NCBI GenBank assembly: GCA_026990815.1
Contig: JALXCS010000247.1
Coordinates: 1 to 15,141, forward strand
Source: Methylomonas sp.
GTDB lineage: Bacteria > Pseudomonadota > Gammaproteobacteria > Methylococcales > Methylomonadaceae
Reading direction: 5' to 3'
Length of the DNA: 15,141 bases
The translations under genes and the position numbers were made by a program. This document shows, in pieces, positions 6,736-14,058 of this stretch (the stretch's first letter is position 1; each line of letters begins with the position of its first letter). Under the pieces are notes generated by a model. The model searched no databases, was not told the DNA's origin, and saw only the letters and a list, made by a program, of their open reading frames with translations.

Positions 6736-8022
6736 ATGCAAAAAAAAGATACTAAAAAAATCGTCGTTTATTCCCATGATACCTTCGGACTAGGCAATGT
6801 TCGCAGAATGTTGGCCATCACCGAGCACCTTTTGGATACCATACCTGATTTGTCAATTTTACTGATTTCAGGTTCGCCAATGATTCATAGTTTTCGTCTT
6901 CCAGGAAGCCGATTTGATTATCTCAAATTACCAACTATTGGTAGAACACTATCGGGCGAATATATCGCAAAAAAATTGGAAACCAACTTTGATGAATTAG
7001 TAACAGTTCGTTCACAAATTATTCAGGCAGCTATCGCCAATTTCATTCCCGATGTCATGATAGTTGATAAAAAACCTCGTGGTATTGCAGACGAGCTACA
7101 ACCAACGTTAGAGTTGATTCACAGGGAAATGCCACTAACAAAAGTAGTTTTACTGTTACGTGACATACTTGATGACCCAAAAATCACCCACCGAATTTGG
7201 CAGAAAAATAAATATTTTCAAAGTATCCATAGATACTACAACTCTATTCTGGTGATGGGCTCACGAAAAGTTTTTGATCTTTCAAAGGAATATAAATTTC
7301 CTGACAATATCACAAAAAAAGTAACCTATTGTGGTTATATTAATCGAAATCATATTGTTGCAGAAAATAACAAACCAGGACTTTCGTCCAAATTTAACCG
7401 CACAGATGTTCTCGTAACTGTTGGCGGGGGGGAAGATGGCCTATTCCCCCTAAAATGCTTTTTGAAAGGCCTTGCCCTAAACAACACATATAAGGCAATT
7501 TCTGCGACAATCATTACCGGCCCAGAAATGTCCGAGCGGCATCGGGAAGAAATCCAACAAATGGCAAGCTTATTTCCTAATGTCCATGTTTTGGATTTTG
7601 TTACTGAACTCCCAGCACATATTTTTGCTTCTGAATTGATTGTCTCTATGGGTGGATATAATACAGTTGTCGAAATACTGGCCATGAACAAACCAGTTAT
7701 CATTATACCTCGCGTAAAGCCAGTATTAGAACAATTGATTCGTGCAACCCGTATGGAAGAAATGGGGCTACTTCAATGCATTCATCCTGACGAGGTATCT
7801 CCCAAACTGTTGATGCAAGCAGTTACTTCTCAACTTGAAAAACGCAACAACAATATAAATGCAACAGAGATAATTGACTTTAATGGCCTTGGCTCTGCGA
7901 CCCAAACAATTGAAAAAATGATGGTTCATGACAGCGAAAAAATTGTCAAACAAATATGGGCAAAAAAAACCTTAAAGTCAATTAATCATCAAGAGGTAAA
8001 AACATGCTCGGCTTTCTTGTAA
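6736..8022 (+). CDS. GT28/MurG-like glycosyltransferase (COG4671-type), first gene of glycan operon
   Basis: A predicted cytoplasmic GT-B glycosyltransferase of 428 residues. The N-terminal domain begins VVYSHDTFGLGNVRRML, the glycine-rich opening loop typical of the COG4671 predicted glycosyltransferases. The middle has LLRDILDDP at about 140-148. The C-terminal half has the glycine loop VTVGGGEDG (227-235) and the MurG/GT28-like nucleotide-sugar segment SMGGYNTVVEILAMNKPV (304-321). I chose the ATG at 6736 because the family motif follows at the same distance as in the paralogue at 14051; a longer frame from TTG 6646 is possible but less likely. The ribosome binding site is weak. The coding region has an A8 run just after the start and a G7 run at 7426-7432. 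It overlaps the next gene by 19 bases. Donor and acceptor sugars are unknown. Confidence 0.85.
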   Translation: MQKKDTKKIVVYSHDTFGLGNVRRMLAITEHLLDTIPDLSILLISGSPMIHSFRLPGSRFDYLKLPTIGRTLSGEYIAKKLETNFDELVTVRSQIIQAAIANFIPDVMIVDKKPRGIADELQPTLELIHREMPLTKVVLLLRDILDDPKITHRIWQKNKYFQSIHRYYNSILVMGSRKVFDLSKEYKFPDNITKKVTYCGYINRNHIVAENNKPGLSSKFNRTDVLVTVGGGEDGLFPLKCFLKGLALNNTYKAISATIITGPEMSERHREEIQQMASLFPNVHVLDFVTELPAHIFASELIVSMGGYNTVVEILAMNKPVIIIPRVKPVLEQLIRATRMEEMGLLQCIHPDEVSPKLLMQAVTSQLEKRNNNINATEIIDFNGLGSATQTIEKMMVHDSEKIVKQIWAKKTLKSINHQEVKTCSAFL

Positions 8023-9266
8023 AAACCTTTCCCAAAGTATCAGAAACGTTTGTCCTCCAGGAAATTTTAGCGCTTCAGGATGAAGCTTATGATATGGCTA
8101 TTTTTTCCCTACAAAATCCGACCGATGATAAATTTCACCACGCTTTTAATTCAGTAAAGGTGGAAGTCAATTATTTAACGCCCGAATTCTGGAGACGTTG
8201 GCAATCAATCAAAATCCATCTTCGATTGATTACCCAACAGTTTTGTACTTATTGGAATACGCTTTATTTATCTCTGATAAAAAATGATGATGCTTCCCTG
8301 GAACAATTTTTCCAGGCTGTTTATCTCACTGGACTGATTCAAAAACAAGGCATTCAACACCTGCATGTCCATTTTGCCAGCGAACCCGCCGGACTGGCGG
8401 AACTGGCCAGCAGATTATGCGGAATTACATACAGTATTTCCGCTCATGCCAAAGATATTTATCTGCAAAACCCAGCTTGCCTGACCAGAAAAATATCCAA
8501 TGCACAATTTGTCGTGACTTGTACCGAATATAACCGGCAATATCTGCAATCGATCAACACCTCTAAAACCCCAGTTTATCGGGTTTATCATGGTATTGAT
8601 GCAGCCAGAATTAATTCTGAAAATAACCAGAAAATCACCCCGCTTCGATTCGATCGCCTGCACATTCTGAGTGTCGGAAGATTGCAAGAAAAAAAAGGCT
8701 TTCCAACGCTGATCACTGCTTGTCAGCTTTTGAAAAAGGCCGGCTATTCATTCCAATGCGATATTGTCGGTTATGGCCCCTATATGGAAACGTTACAGGC
8801 ATTTATTGAGCAACATCAACTAAAGGATCTAGTCAGGCTTTGGGGTAAATTGACGCATGATCAGGTCGTTGCTTTATATCGCCAGGCCGATATATTCACT
8901 TTACCTTGCCAGATAACGGATGATGGTGACCGGGATGGTATTCCCAATGTTTTGATGGAAGCCATGACTTTTGCCATACCGGTTATATCCACCAAAGTAT
9001 CAGGTATTCCTGAAATCATCGAAAACAACAAAACCGGTTTACTGATCGAAGCTAAAAATCATCACGCGCTGTTTGCAGCCTTGCAGCGTCTGATAGATGA
9101 ACCTGAGCTGCGCAAACAACTGGGCAAAGCCGGTAGGCATAAAGTAACAACCCAATTTTCATCCGATCAACATATTGTGCAATTAAAAACACTTTTATCA
9201 AAAGCTTTACAAAACAGAGGCGACATTAACTTACTTGAGCCTATCACTGGAGAACAACATGGCTAA
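8004..9266 (+). CDS. Family 4 glycosyltransferase (first of a tandem pair)
   Basis: A 420-residue retaining GT-B enzyme that probably transfers a sugar from a nucleotide donor to a growing glycan at the cytoplasmic face of the membrane. The start FLVKTFPKVSETFVLQEI is the N-terminal signature of a WcaL/AmsK-like GT4 group. SAHAKDIY is at about 146-153. The Rossmann-like C-terminal domain opens with SVGRLQEKKGFPTLI (223-237) and contains PCQITDDGDRDGIPNVLMEA. The usual E-x7-E donor motif reads Asp311-x7-Glu319. The ATG at 8004 has a Shine-Dalgarno, AGAGGT, inside the previous gene's end. It is clearly related to the next gene, so the two probably arose by tandem duplication and diverged to add different sugars. 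It overlaps the next gene by 8 bases. Confidence 0.92.
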   Translation: MLGFLVKTFPKVSETFVLQEILALQDEAYDMAIFSLQNPTDDKFHHAFNSVKVEVNYLTPEFWRRWQSIKIHLRLITQQFCTYWNTLYLSLIKNDDASLEQFFQAVYLTGLIQKQGIQHLHVHFASEPAGLAELASRLCGITYSISAHAKDIYLQNPACLTRKISNAQFVVTCTEYNRQYLQSINTSKTPVYRVYHGIDAARINSENNQKITPLRFDRLHILSVGRLQEKKGFPTLITACQLLKKAGYSFQCDIVGYGPYMETLQAFIEQHQLKDLVRLWGKLTHDQVVALYRQADIFTLPCQITDDGDRDGIPNVLMEAMTFAIPVISTKVSGIPEIIENNKTGLLIEAKNHHALFAALQRLIDEPELRKQLGKAGRHKVTTQFSSDQHIVQLKTLLSKALQNRGDINLLEPITGEQHG

Positions 9267-10599
9267 TGAAATTGCCTATATCGTTAAGGGCTTCCCCCGT
9301 TTATCTGAAACATTTATCAGTAACGAAGTATTATTGCTCGAACAATCGGGAGTGGCCATCAAACTGTTTTCAGTCAAGCGGCCTGATGAAACACTGCAAC
9401 AAGATACTGTTTCACAAATCAAGGCAAAACCTGTTTATTTACCGGCTGTGACTTCTGTTTCAAACACTTTTTTGCCAGTTTGGCTGGCACAAAATAGTCG
9501 TCCATTCATCAAAGCCCATGTCAATCTGGCCGTAAAACAGCCGTTTAACTTTTTTGCTTGTCTTTTTAAAGCGTTGTCGATGATGATTATTTATCGTCAT
9601 AGACTGTTTGCAAAACCCAAAAAGGTTTTTCTGAAAGAATTCATTCAGGCGGTATATATTGCCGATCAAATTATCCAGTCTGGCAATATTCGCCATATCC
9701 ATTCACACTTTTGTCATGGTGCGACCACTATTGCCTGGTTTGTCAGCAAACTGACCAAACTCCCTTTCAGCTTTACGGCTCATGCCAAGGATATTTATCA
9801 AAAAAACCAGAATCCAGGCAATTTGTTGATTAAAAAAATTCAAGCCGCATCTTTTGTTGCCACCTGCACAGGTGCTAACAAGCGTTATCTGGATCAACTG
9901 GCAGACCCTCAAAAAATCAAACTGATTTATCACGGTCTGGATATCTCTTTTTTCACCCCTGAAAAACAAAACTCAGAAGAAAAAATTCAAGAAATATTAT
10001 CGGTTGGCCGTTTTGTTGAAAAAAAAGGCTTCAATTATCTGATTGAAGCCTGTGCACTTTTGAAAAATCGTGGCCTGCAATTTCATTGCCTTATTATTGG
10101 TGAAGAAGGTGAAGCCTATCCTGCATTAAAGGCCAAGATCGAGGAACTAAACCTGGGTGATCAAATCAGTCTGGAAAAACCAAAAGCGCATAATGAACTG
10201 AAACAGATCTACCAACAAAGTGATATTTTTGCCCTTCCTTGTCAAATCGTCAATGATGGCGATCGAGATGGCATCCCCAATGTGTTGGTTGAAGCAATGG
10301 CCTGTGGGCTTGCGGTAGTTTCAACTAATATTTCCGGCATACCGGAATTAATCAAACATCAGCATAATGGTTTGTTAGTTACACAAAAAAACAGTGCAGA
10401 ACTGGCTGATGCATTAGAACAATTATTGACTGACCAAACTTTATCGGTGCAATTGACTGATAAGGCCAGAGATACTGTTTTAAAGGAGTTTGATTCAGAA
10501 AAAACAACCCAGTATTTACATCGATTATTCGACAATTGTATGGGTTGTGTCACGCAAAATTCAACAGGAAACGAGGAGATTTCCAGTGCCAATACCTGA
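9259..10599 (+). CDS. Family 4 glycosyltransferase (second of a tandem pair)
   Basis: A 446-residue GT4 enzyme, paralogous to the preceding gene. The shared landmarks are YIVKGFPRLSETFISNEV at the N-terminus, HIHSHFCHGA, TAHAKDIY (about 173-180), SVGRFVEKKGFNYLI (about 248-262) and PCQIVNDGDRDGIPNVLVEA. The donor-site acidic pair is Asp337-x7-Glu345, again Asp in place of the first Glu. Compared with its neighbour it carries an insertion of roughly 30 residues around residues 60-110, rich in hydrophobic and basic residues, which may mediate membrane contact. I chose the ATG at 9259 because GGAG lies 6 bases upstream; an in-frame TTG at 9235 would add eight residues before the conserved opening. 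It overlaps the next gene by 14 bases. Confidence 0.92.
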   Translation: MANEIAYIVKGFPRLSETFISNEVLLLEQSGVAIKLFSVKRPDETLQQDTVSQIKAKPVYLPAVTSVSNTFLPVWLAQNSRPFIKAHVNLAVKQPFNFFACLFKALSMMIIYRHRLFAKPKKVFLKEFIQAVYIADQIIQSGNIRHIHSHFCHGATTIAWFVSKLTKLPFSFTAHAKDIYQKNQNPGNLLIKKIQAASFVATCTGANKRYLDQLADPQKIKLIYHGLDISFFTPEKQNSEEKIQEILSVGRFVEKKGFNYLIEACALLKNRGLQFHCLIIGEEGEAYPALKAKIEELNLGDQISLEKPKAHNELKQIYQQSDIFALPCQIVNDGDRDGIPNVLVEAMACGLAVVSTNISGIPELIKHQHNGLLVTQKNSAELADALEQLLTDQTLSVQLTDKARDTVLKEFDSEKTTQYLHRLFDNCMGCVTQNSTGNEEISSANT

Positions 10600-12655
10600 A
10601 TCCTATTTGCATCATGAACAGCAACAAATCCATTTACCAGTATCAATTTTTAAGGAACCCTATCACCAATATACAGCAAAAGAATTGCTGGACTATTATC
10701 GGCACAGACAAACAGTAAAATTTTTCCCCGTCTGTGAAGTAGATCAAACCACTCCAGATTTTATCGAAAAAGTTTTACATAATGAATTTGAATTTAATCA
10801 TGAAACTTATGCGCTTGGACCAGTAATAAACTGGTTAAAAAATCCCAGTGATGATATTGAATGGTTGATACTGCTACATAAAGGTTATTACCTGGTTGGA
10901 CTGATGAAATTATTCCATGAAACCGGTAATAACCAATACTTAAAAAAATGGATAGATTTGACGGATTCCTGGATTGATCAGGTTAATGATCCTGGTTTTA
11001 TTGCCACTGATGTGACTGGCCGGCGCATTCAGAACTGGATTTATGTCTTTTATTATCTCATTGACAAGCATTCACAGACCGAGGTCAACAATGGTTTTTT
11101 GTTGCGCTTTCTTACCTCTTTGGAAAAACAGGTGGACTATCTCATCAATCATCTGGCGCCGGCAAGAAATCACAGAACCCTGGAATTACATGCGGTTTTC
11201 CTGGCCGCCTTGGTTTTTCCTGAATTTAAAAAAGCCGATCACTGGCTGAGTTTCTCTTTGCAAGCATTGGCAGACAATGCTGATACAGATATTCTTGCTG
11301 ACGGTGTCCATTGTGAATTATCAACTTTCTACCATCACATTGTCTTGAAAAATTTGTTGGCTATCAAGCGTCTGGCGACACTCAATCAAATCACCATGCC
11401 GGAACGTTTTGATGCCGCTGTTATTCGAGCCCTGAATTTTTCTTTGTTCGTTCACAGACCTGACGGCCAAATACCCAGTCTTAGTGATGGAGACAGCGGT
11501 TGTTTTTATGAGCTGTTACAACTGGGATATGAATTATATGGTGGAGAACACTTACACTTTGTCTTTAGTCAAGGCAAACAGGGATCTCCACCTGACAATG
11601 CCGTACAAGCTTTTGTTGACAGCGGCTATTTTATCTTGCGTAGTCCCTGGGAAAAACAAGACGAGCCATACCACGATGCCCGATATCTGGTTTTTGACTG
11701 CGGACCTTTGGGGGCTGGCAATCATGGTCACCTCGATCTTCTGAATATTGAGATGTCAGCTTATGGCCGAAGTCTGATTGTTGATCCGGGCCGTTATACC
11801 TACGATGAGTCCGGAGAAACCAACTGGCGGGTTTTGTTCCGTAGTACCCGATATCACAATACCGTCGAAGTAGATGGTAACAATCAAATAAATTACAACT
11901 ATAGCGCCCGAAAAGGTAAATATAAAATATCGGGCCCACATGCCAAACCGGAAGTTATTAATTTTGTCAGTGGCAATCAGTGTCAACTGTTGCATGGCAA
12001 AGCTTTAAGCCACCAATACAGCGTTACGCACCAACGTAAAATTTTCTTTATCAATGGTGAATATTGGTTGATATGGGATATTTTGCAGGATAACCAGAGC
12101 CATCAATATGCATTACGCTACCACCTAGCACCGCAGGCACAAAATCATACCCATATTCATCAAACTGGCAATATTGTATCTGTAAATTCTCCTGGTTTGT
12201 TGTTGATGCAGGCTACTTCGCACGAAACGGAAGCATTAATTGAACCGGGCTTTATTTCAACAGTTTATGGTAAAAAACAGCAAGCTCCGATCATCAACTT
12301 TCAATGTCACACCGACAACACGATTTTTGATTCGTTACTGTTTCCCTATAAATACCATCGTCCTGAAATTGCCTGGAATATGCTTGATGCTGAGACAAAA
12401 CAGCAAGAAACTAATCCTGGTACAACTTCCACATTTTGTCTAACTATAAAAACAGGATCCGAAACCAAAAAGGATTTATTTTTTATTGCCCACGATAACA
12501 AGCCGAGACGATGGCAATATGGCGTTTTTAATTGTTCTGGCTATTTTTGTTATTTCCGCCTTAATGAGGAAAACCAACTGGACAATTTTTTTACCGGTCC
12601 TGAAAGCTTTATTCACATGGAAGAGCAGCCATTGATAATGAAGGGGAGAAAATGA
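10586..12655 (+). CDS. Heparinase II/III-family protein, probably cytoplasmic
   Basis: A 689-residue protein with the layout of heparinase II/III and alginate-lyase-like polysaccharide lyases: an N-terminal alpha-helical toroid (about 60-345) followed by a C-terminal beta-sandwich domain. Family landmarks are ARNHRTLELHA (Asn195/His196), ADGVHCELSTFYHH (Tyr249/His250), NHGHLDLLNIEMSAYGR (His380, His382), VDPGRYTY and FRSTRYHNTVEVDG (His424). The Asn, Tyr and His positions are those expected for catalytic residues, so activity is plausible. No signal peptide is present, which is unusual for a lyase and suggests a role beside glycan synthesis, for example trimming or editing an intermediate. 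I chose the GTG at 10586 because GAGGAG lies 7 bases upstream; an ATG at 10490 is in frame but would overlap the previous gene by 110 bases. It overlaps the next gene by 4 bases. The substrate cannot be named. Confidence 0.88.
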   Translation: MPIPESYLHHEQQQIHLPVSIFKEPYHQYTAKELLDYYRHRQTVKFFPVCEVDQTTPDFIEKVLHNEFEFNHETYALGPVINWLKNPSDDIEWLILLHKGYYLVGLMKLFHETGNNQYLKKWIDLTDSWIDQVNDPGFIATDVTGRRIQNWIYVFYYLIDKHSQTEVNNGFLLRFLTSLEKQVDYLINHLAPARNHRTLELHAVFLAALVFPEFKKADHWLSFSLQALADNADTDILADGVHCELSTFYHHIVLKNLLAIKRLATLNQITMPERFDAAVIRALNFSLFVHRPDGQIPSLSDGDSGCFYELLQLGYELYGGEHLHFVFSQGKQGSPPDNAVQAFVDSGYFILRSPWEKQDEPYHDARYLVFDCGPLGAGNHGHLDLLNIEMSAYGRSLIVDPGRYTYDESGETNWRVLFRSTRYHNTVEVDGNNQINYNYSARKGKYKISGPHAKPEVINFVSGNQCQLLHGKALSHQYSVTHQRKIFFINGEYWLIWDILQDNQSHQYALRYHLAPQAQNHTHIHQTGNIVSVNSPGLLLMQATSHETEALIEPGFISTVYGKKQQAPIINFQCHTDNTIFDSLLFPYKYHRPEIAWNMLDAETKQQETNPGTTSTFCLTIKTGSETKKDLFFIAHDNKPRRWQYGVFNCSGYFCYFRLNEENQLDNFFTGPESFIHMEEQPLIMKGRK

Positions 12656-14058
12656 TGAGTCAATATCAAACAGCTATAATTCCTGTTGACAACACATTGA
12701 ATCATCTTGAAACAGCTTTAAATGCTAAAACAATGAAAAGCATTTTTCAGCAACAAATGTGTCTAGATCAATCGGCTACGATTGTCGATTGCCAAATTGA
12801 GCGAATAAAATATAAACCGCAAAAAAACTGTCATGTCAGTTATCGTTTAAGCATCAAGAATCATAACTTAAATTCAATAACTGAACAATTAGTTTGTTCC
12901 CGGTTTTATGAACGATGCGGTTCAGTATCACGTTTTATTAAAGAAAGTGCCAAAAATCCGATGCCAGGCAGGTTATTACATATTCCAGAACTAGATTGTG
13001 TTACTTGGGTTTTCCCTAATGACCGCAAATTAAACCATCTCCATGAAGTCATAGATAGCGGTTTTCTCAATCAACACATTGCTCCCATTCTGGTTAATAA
13101 GTACGCTGGAGTTGATTGGTCAATCAAAAATTTTCAGACTCAAATGATCCGCTATGTACCAGAACAAAGCTGTAGTGTGCGCGTAGAACTCGATATAGAA
13201 GATAAGTATACCTCAAAGCAAAAAACCTTTGTCGCCTTTGGGAAAACCAGTTATAACAATAGTGGCGCTACAATCTTTCAACTGATGCGCCAACTCTGGC
13301 AAAGTTCGGCACTTTATAAACAACAAATCAACATTCCAAAACCACTCCTCTATCATTCAGAATTAAGAATGTTTTGGCAATCGGGTGTGCCAGGCTTGAT
13401 GCTATCAGAATTACAAAATCAACCTACTGTGTTCATAAAAAGTGTGGAAAATGTCGGCAAACAATTAGGTTTGTTACATCAGATTCCAATGGTTGGTTGC
13501 CAGCGTCAAGATCAAACGGTTAACCTCCAGGAATTAACTAGAGTTAAACAATTGTTATACAAATTTAATGCGCCTGCAAAGAACAAAATCTTGCTACTAA
13601 TTAACCGACTTGAGAAATTATTGCCATTAGATCCTTCCAGAAAATATGTAACCTTACATGGTGATTTACATCTGAAAAATATTCTTGTCGATGGCGAACA
13701 AATTTATCTCATCGACCTGGATAATATCTGTATAGGTAGCCCCCTACAGGATATTGGCAGTTTTATTGCAGCCATCCTTAATCTAGAATTAATGGCGTCA
13801 ATGCCTTCACAATTAGCGAAACAATCCATTCACGCTTTTTTATCGTGTTATCGTCAATCAGTACCTTGGTCAATCAACGAGCTATCTTTACGCAAACACG
13901 TTGCCCTGGCTTTAATTGTTGAACGAGTATTCCGTAGTTTTACCCGATTAAAGTCTGGACGGTTGGAAATCATAGAGAACTTGGCTCTTGAGGCTGAAAT
14001 GCTCCTGGACAATACCTTTACTCCTGATTGGCTACAAACTGGAGAATGCCATGAATAA
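12652..14058 (+). CDS. APH/choline-kinase-fold phosphotransferase with duplicated N-lobe motif
   Basis: A 468-residue protein with a kinase-like C-terminal lobe. The catalytic loop is LHGDLHLKNIL (about 335-345), with Asp338 and Asn343, and the metal-binding segment LIDLDNI is at 353-358. These are the marks of the aminoglycoside phosphotransferase / choline kinase superfamily, whose members phosphorylate small molecules or sugars. The N-terminal half is unusual: RIKYKPQKNCHVSYRLSI (51-68) is echoed by MIRYVPEQSCSVRVELDI (165-182), as if the N-lobe beta-hairpin were present twice. Antibiotic resistance is unlikely given the context between glycan enzymes; sugar or lipid-linked intermediate phosphorylation is more plausible. 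Tandem ATGs at 12652 and 12655 follow GGGGAG. It overlaps the heparinase-like gene by 4 bases and the next glycosyltransferase by 8. Confidence 0.85.
   Translation: MMSQYQTAIIPVDNTLNHLETALNAKTMKSIFQQQMCLDQSATIVDCQIERIKYKPQKNCHVSYRLSIKNHNLNSITEQLVCSRFYERCGSVSRFIKESAKNPMPGRLLHIPELDCVTWVFPNDRKLNHLHEVIDSGFLNQHIAPILVNKYAGVDWSIKNFQTQMIRYVPEQSCSVRVELDIEDKYTSKQKTFVAFGKTSYNNSGATIFQLMRQLWQSSALYKQQINIPKPLLYHSELRMFWQSGVPGLMLSELQNQPTVFIKSVENVGKQLGLLHQIPMVGCQRQDQTVNLQELTRVKQLLYKFNAPAKNKILLLINRLEKLLPLDPSRKYVTLHGDLHLKNILVDGEQIYLIDLDNICIGSPLQDIGSFIAAILNLELMASMPSQLAKQSIHAFLSCYRQSVPWSINELSLRKHVALALIVERVFRSFTRLKSGRLEIIENLALEAEMLLDNTFTPDWLQTGECHE

Noticed and set aside
7350..7953. Minus-strand open frames opposite the first glycosyltransferase
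   Set aside because: They lie fully within a supported gene on the other strand and look like translated complement rather than a protein family.
8689..8696. A8 run followed by GG, resembling a -1 frameshift slippery site
   Set aside because: It encodes the conserved GT4 motif EKKG, the second GT4 gene has the same codons, and both frames continue normally without an alternative product.
10490..10585. Longer start for the heparinase-like protein at an ATG
   Set aside because: It would overlap the previous gene by 110 bases, while the GTG at 10586 has a strong GAGGAG and fits the short-overlap pattern of the operon.
12652..14058. Aminoglycoside resistance gene
   Set aside because: Only the general kinase-fold catalytic motif is shared; the context is glycan synthesis and the N-terminal half is unlike known resistance enzymes.
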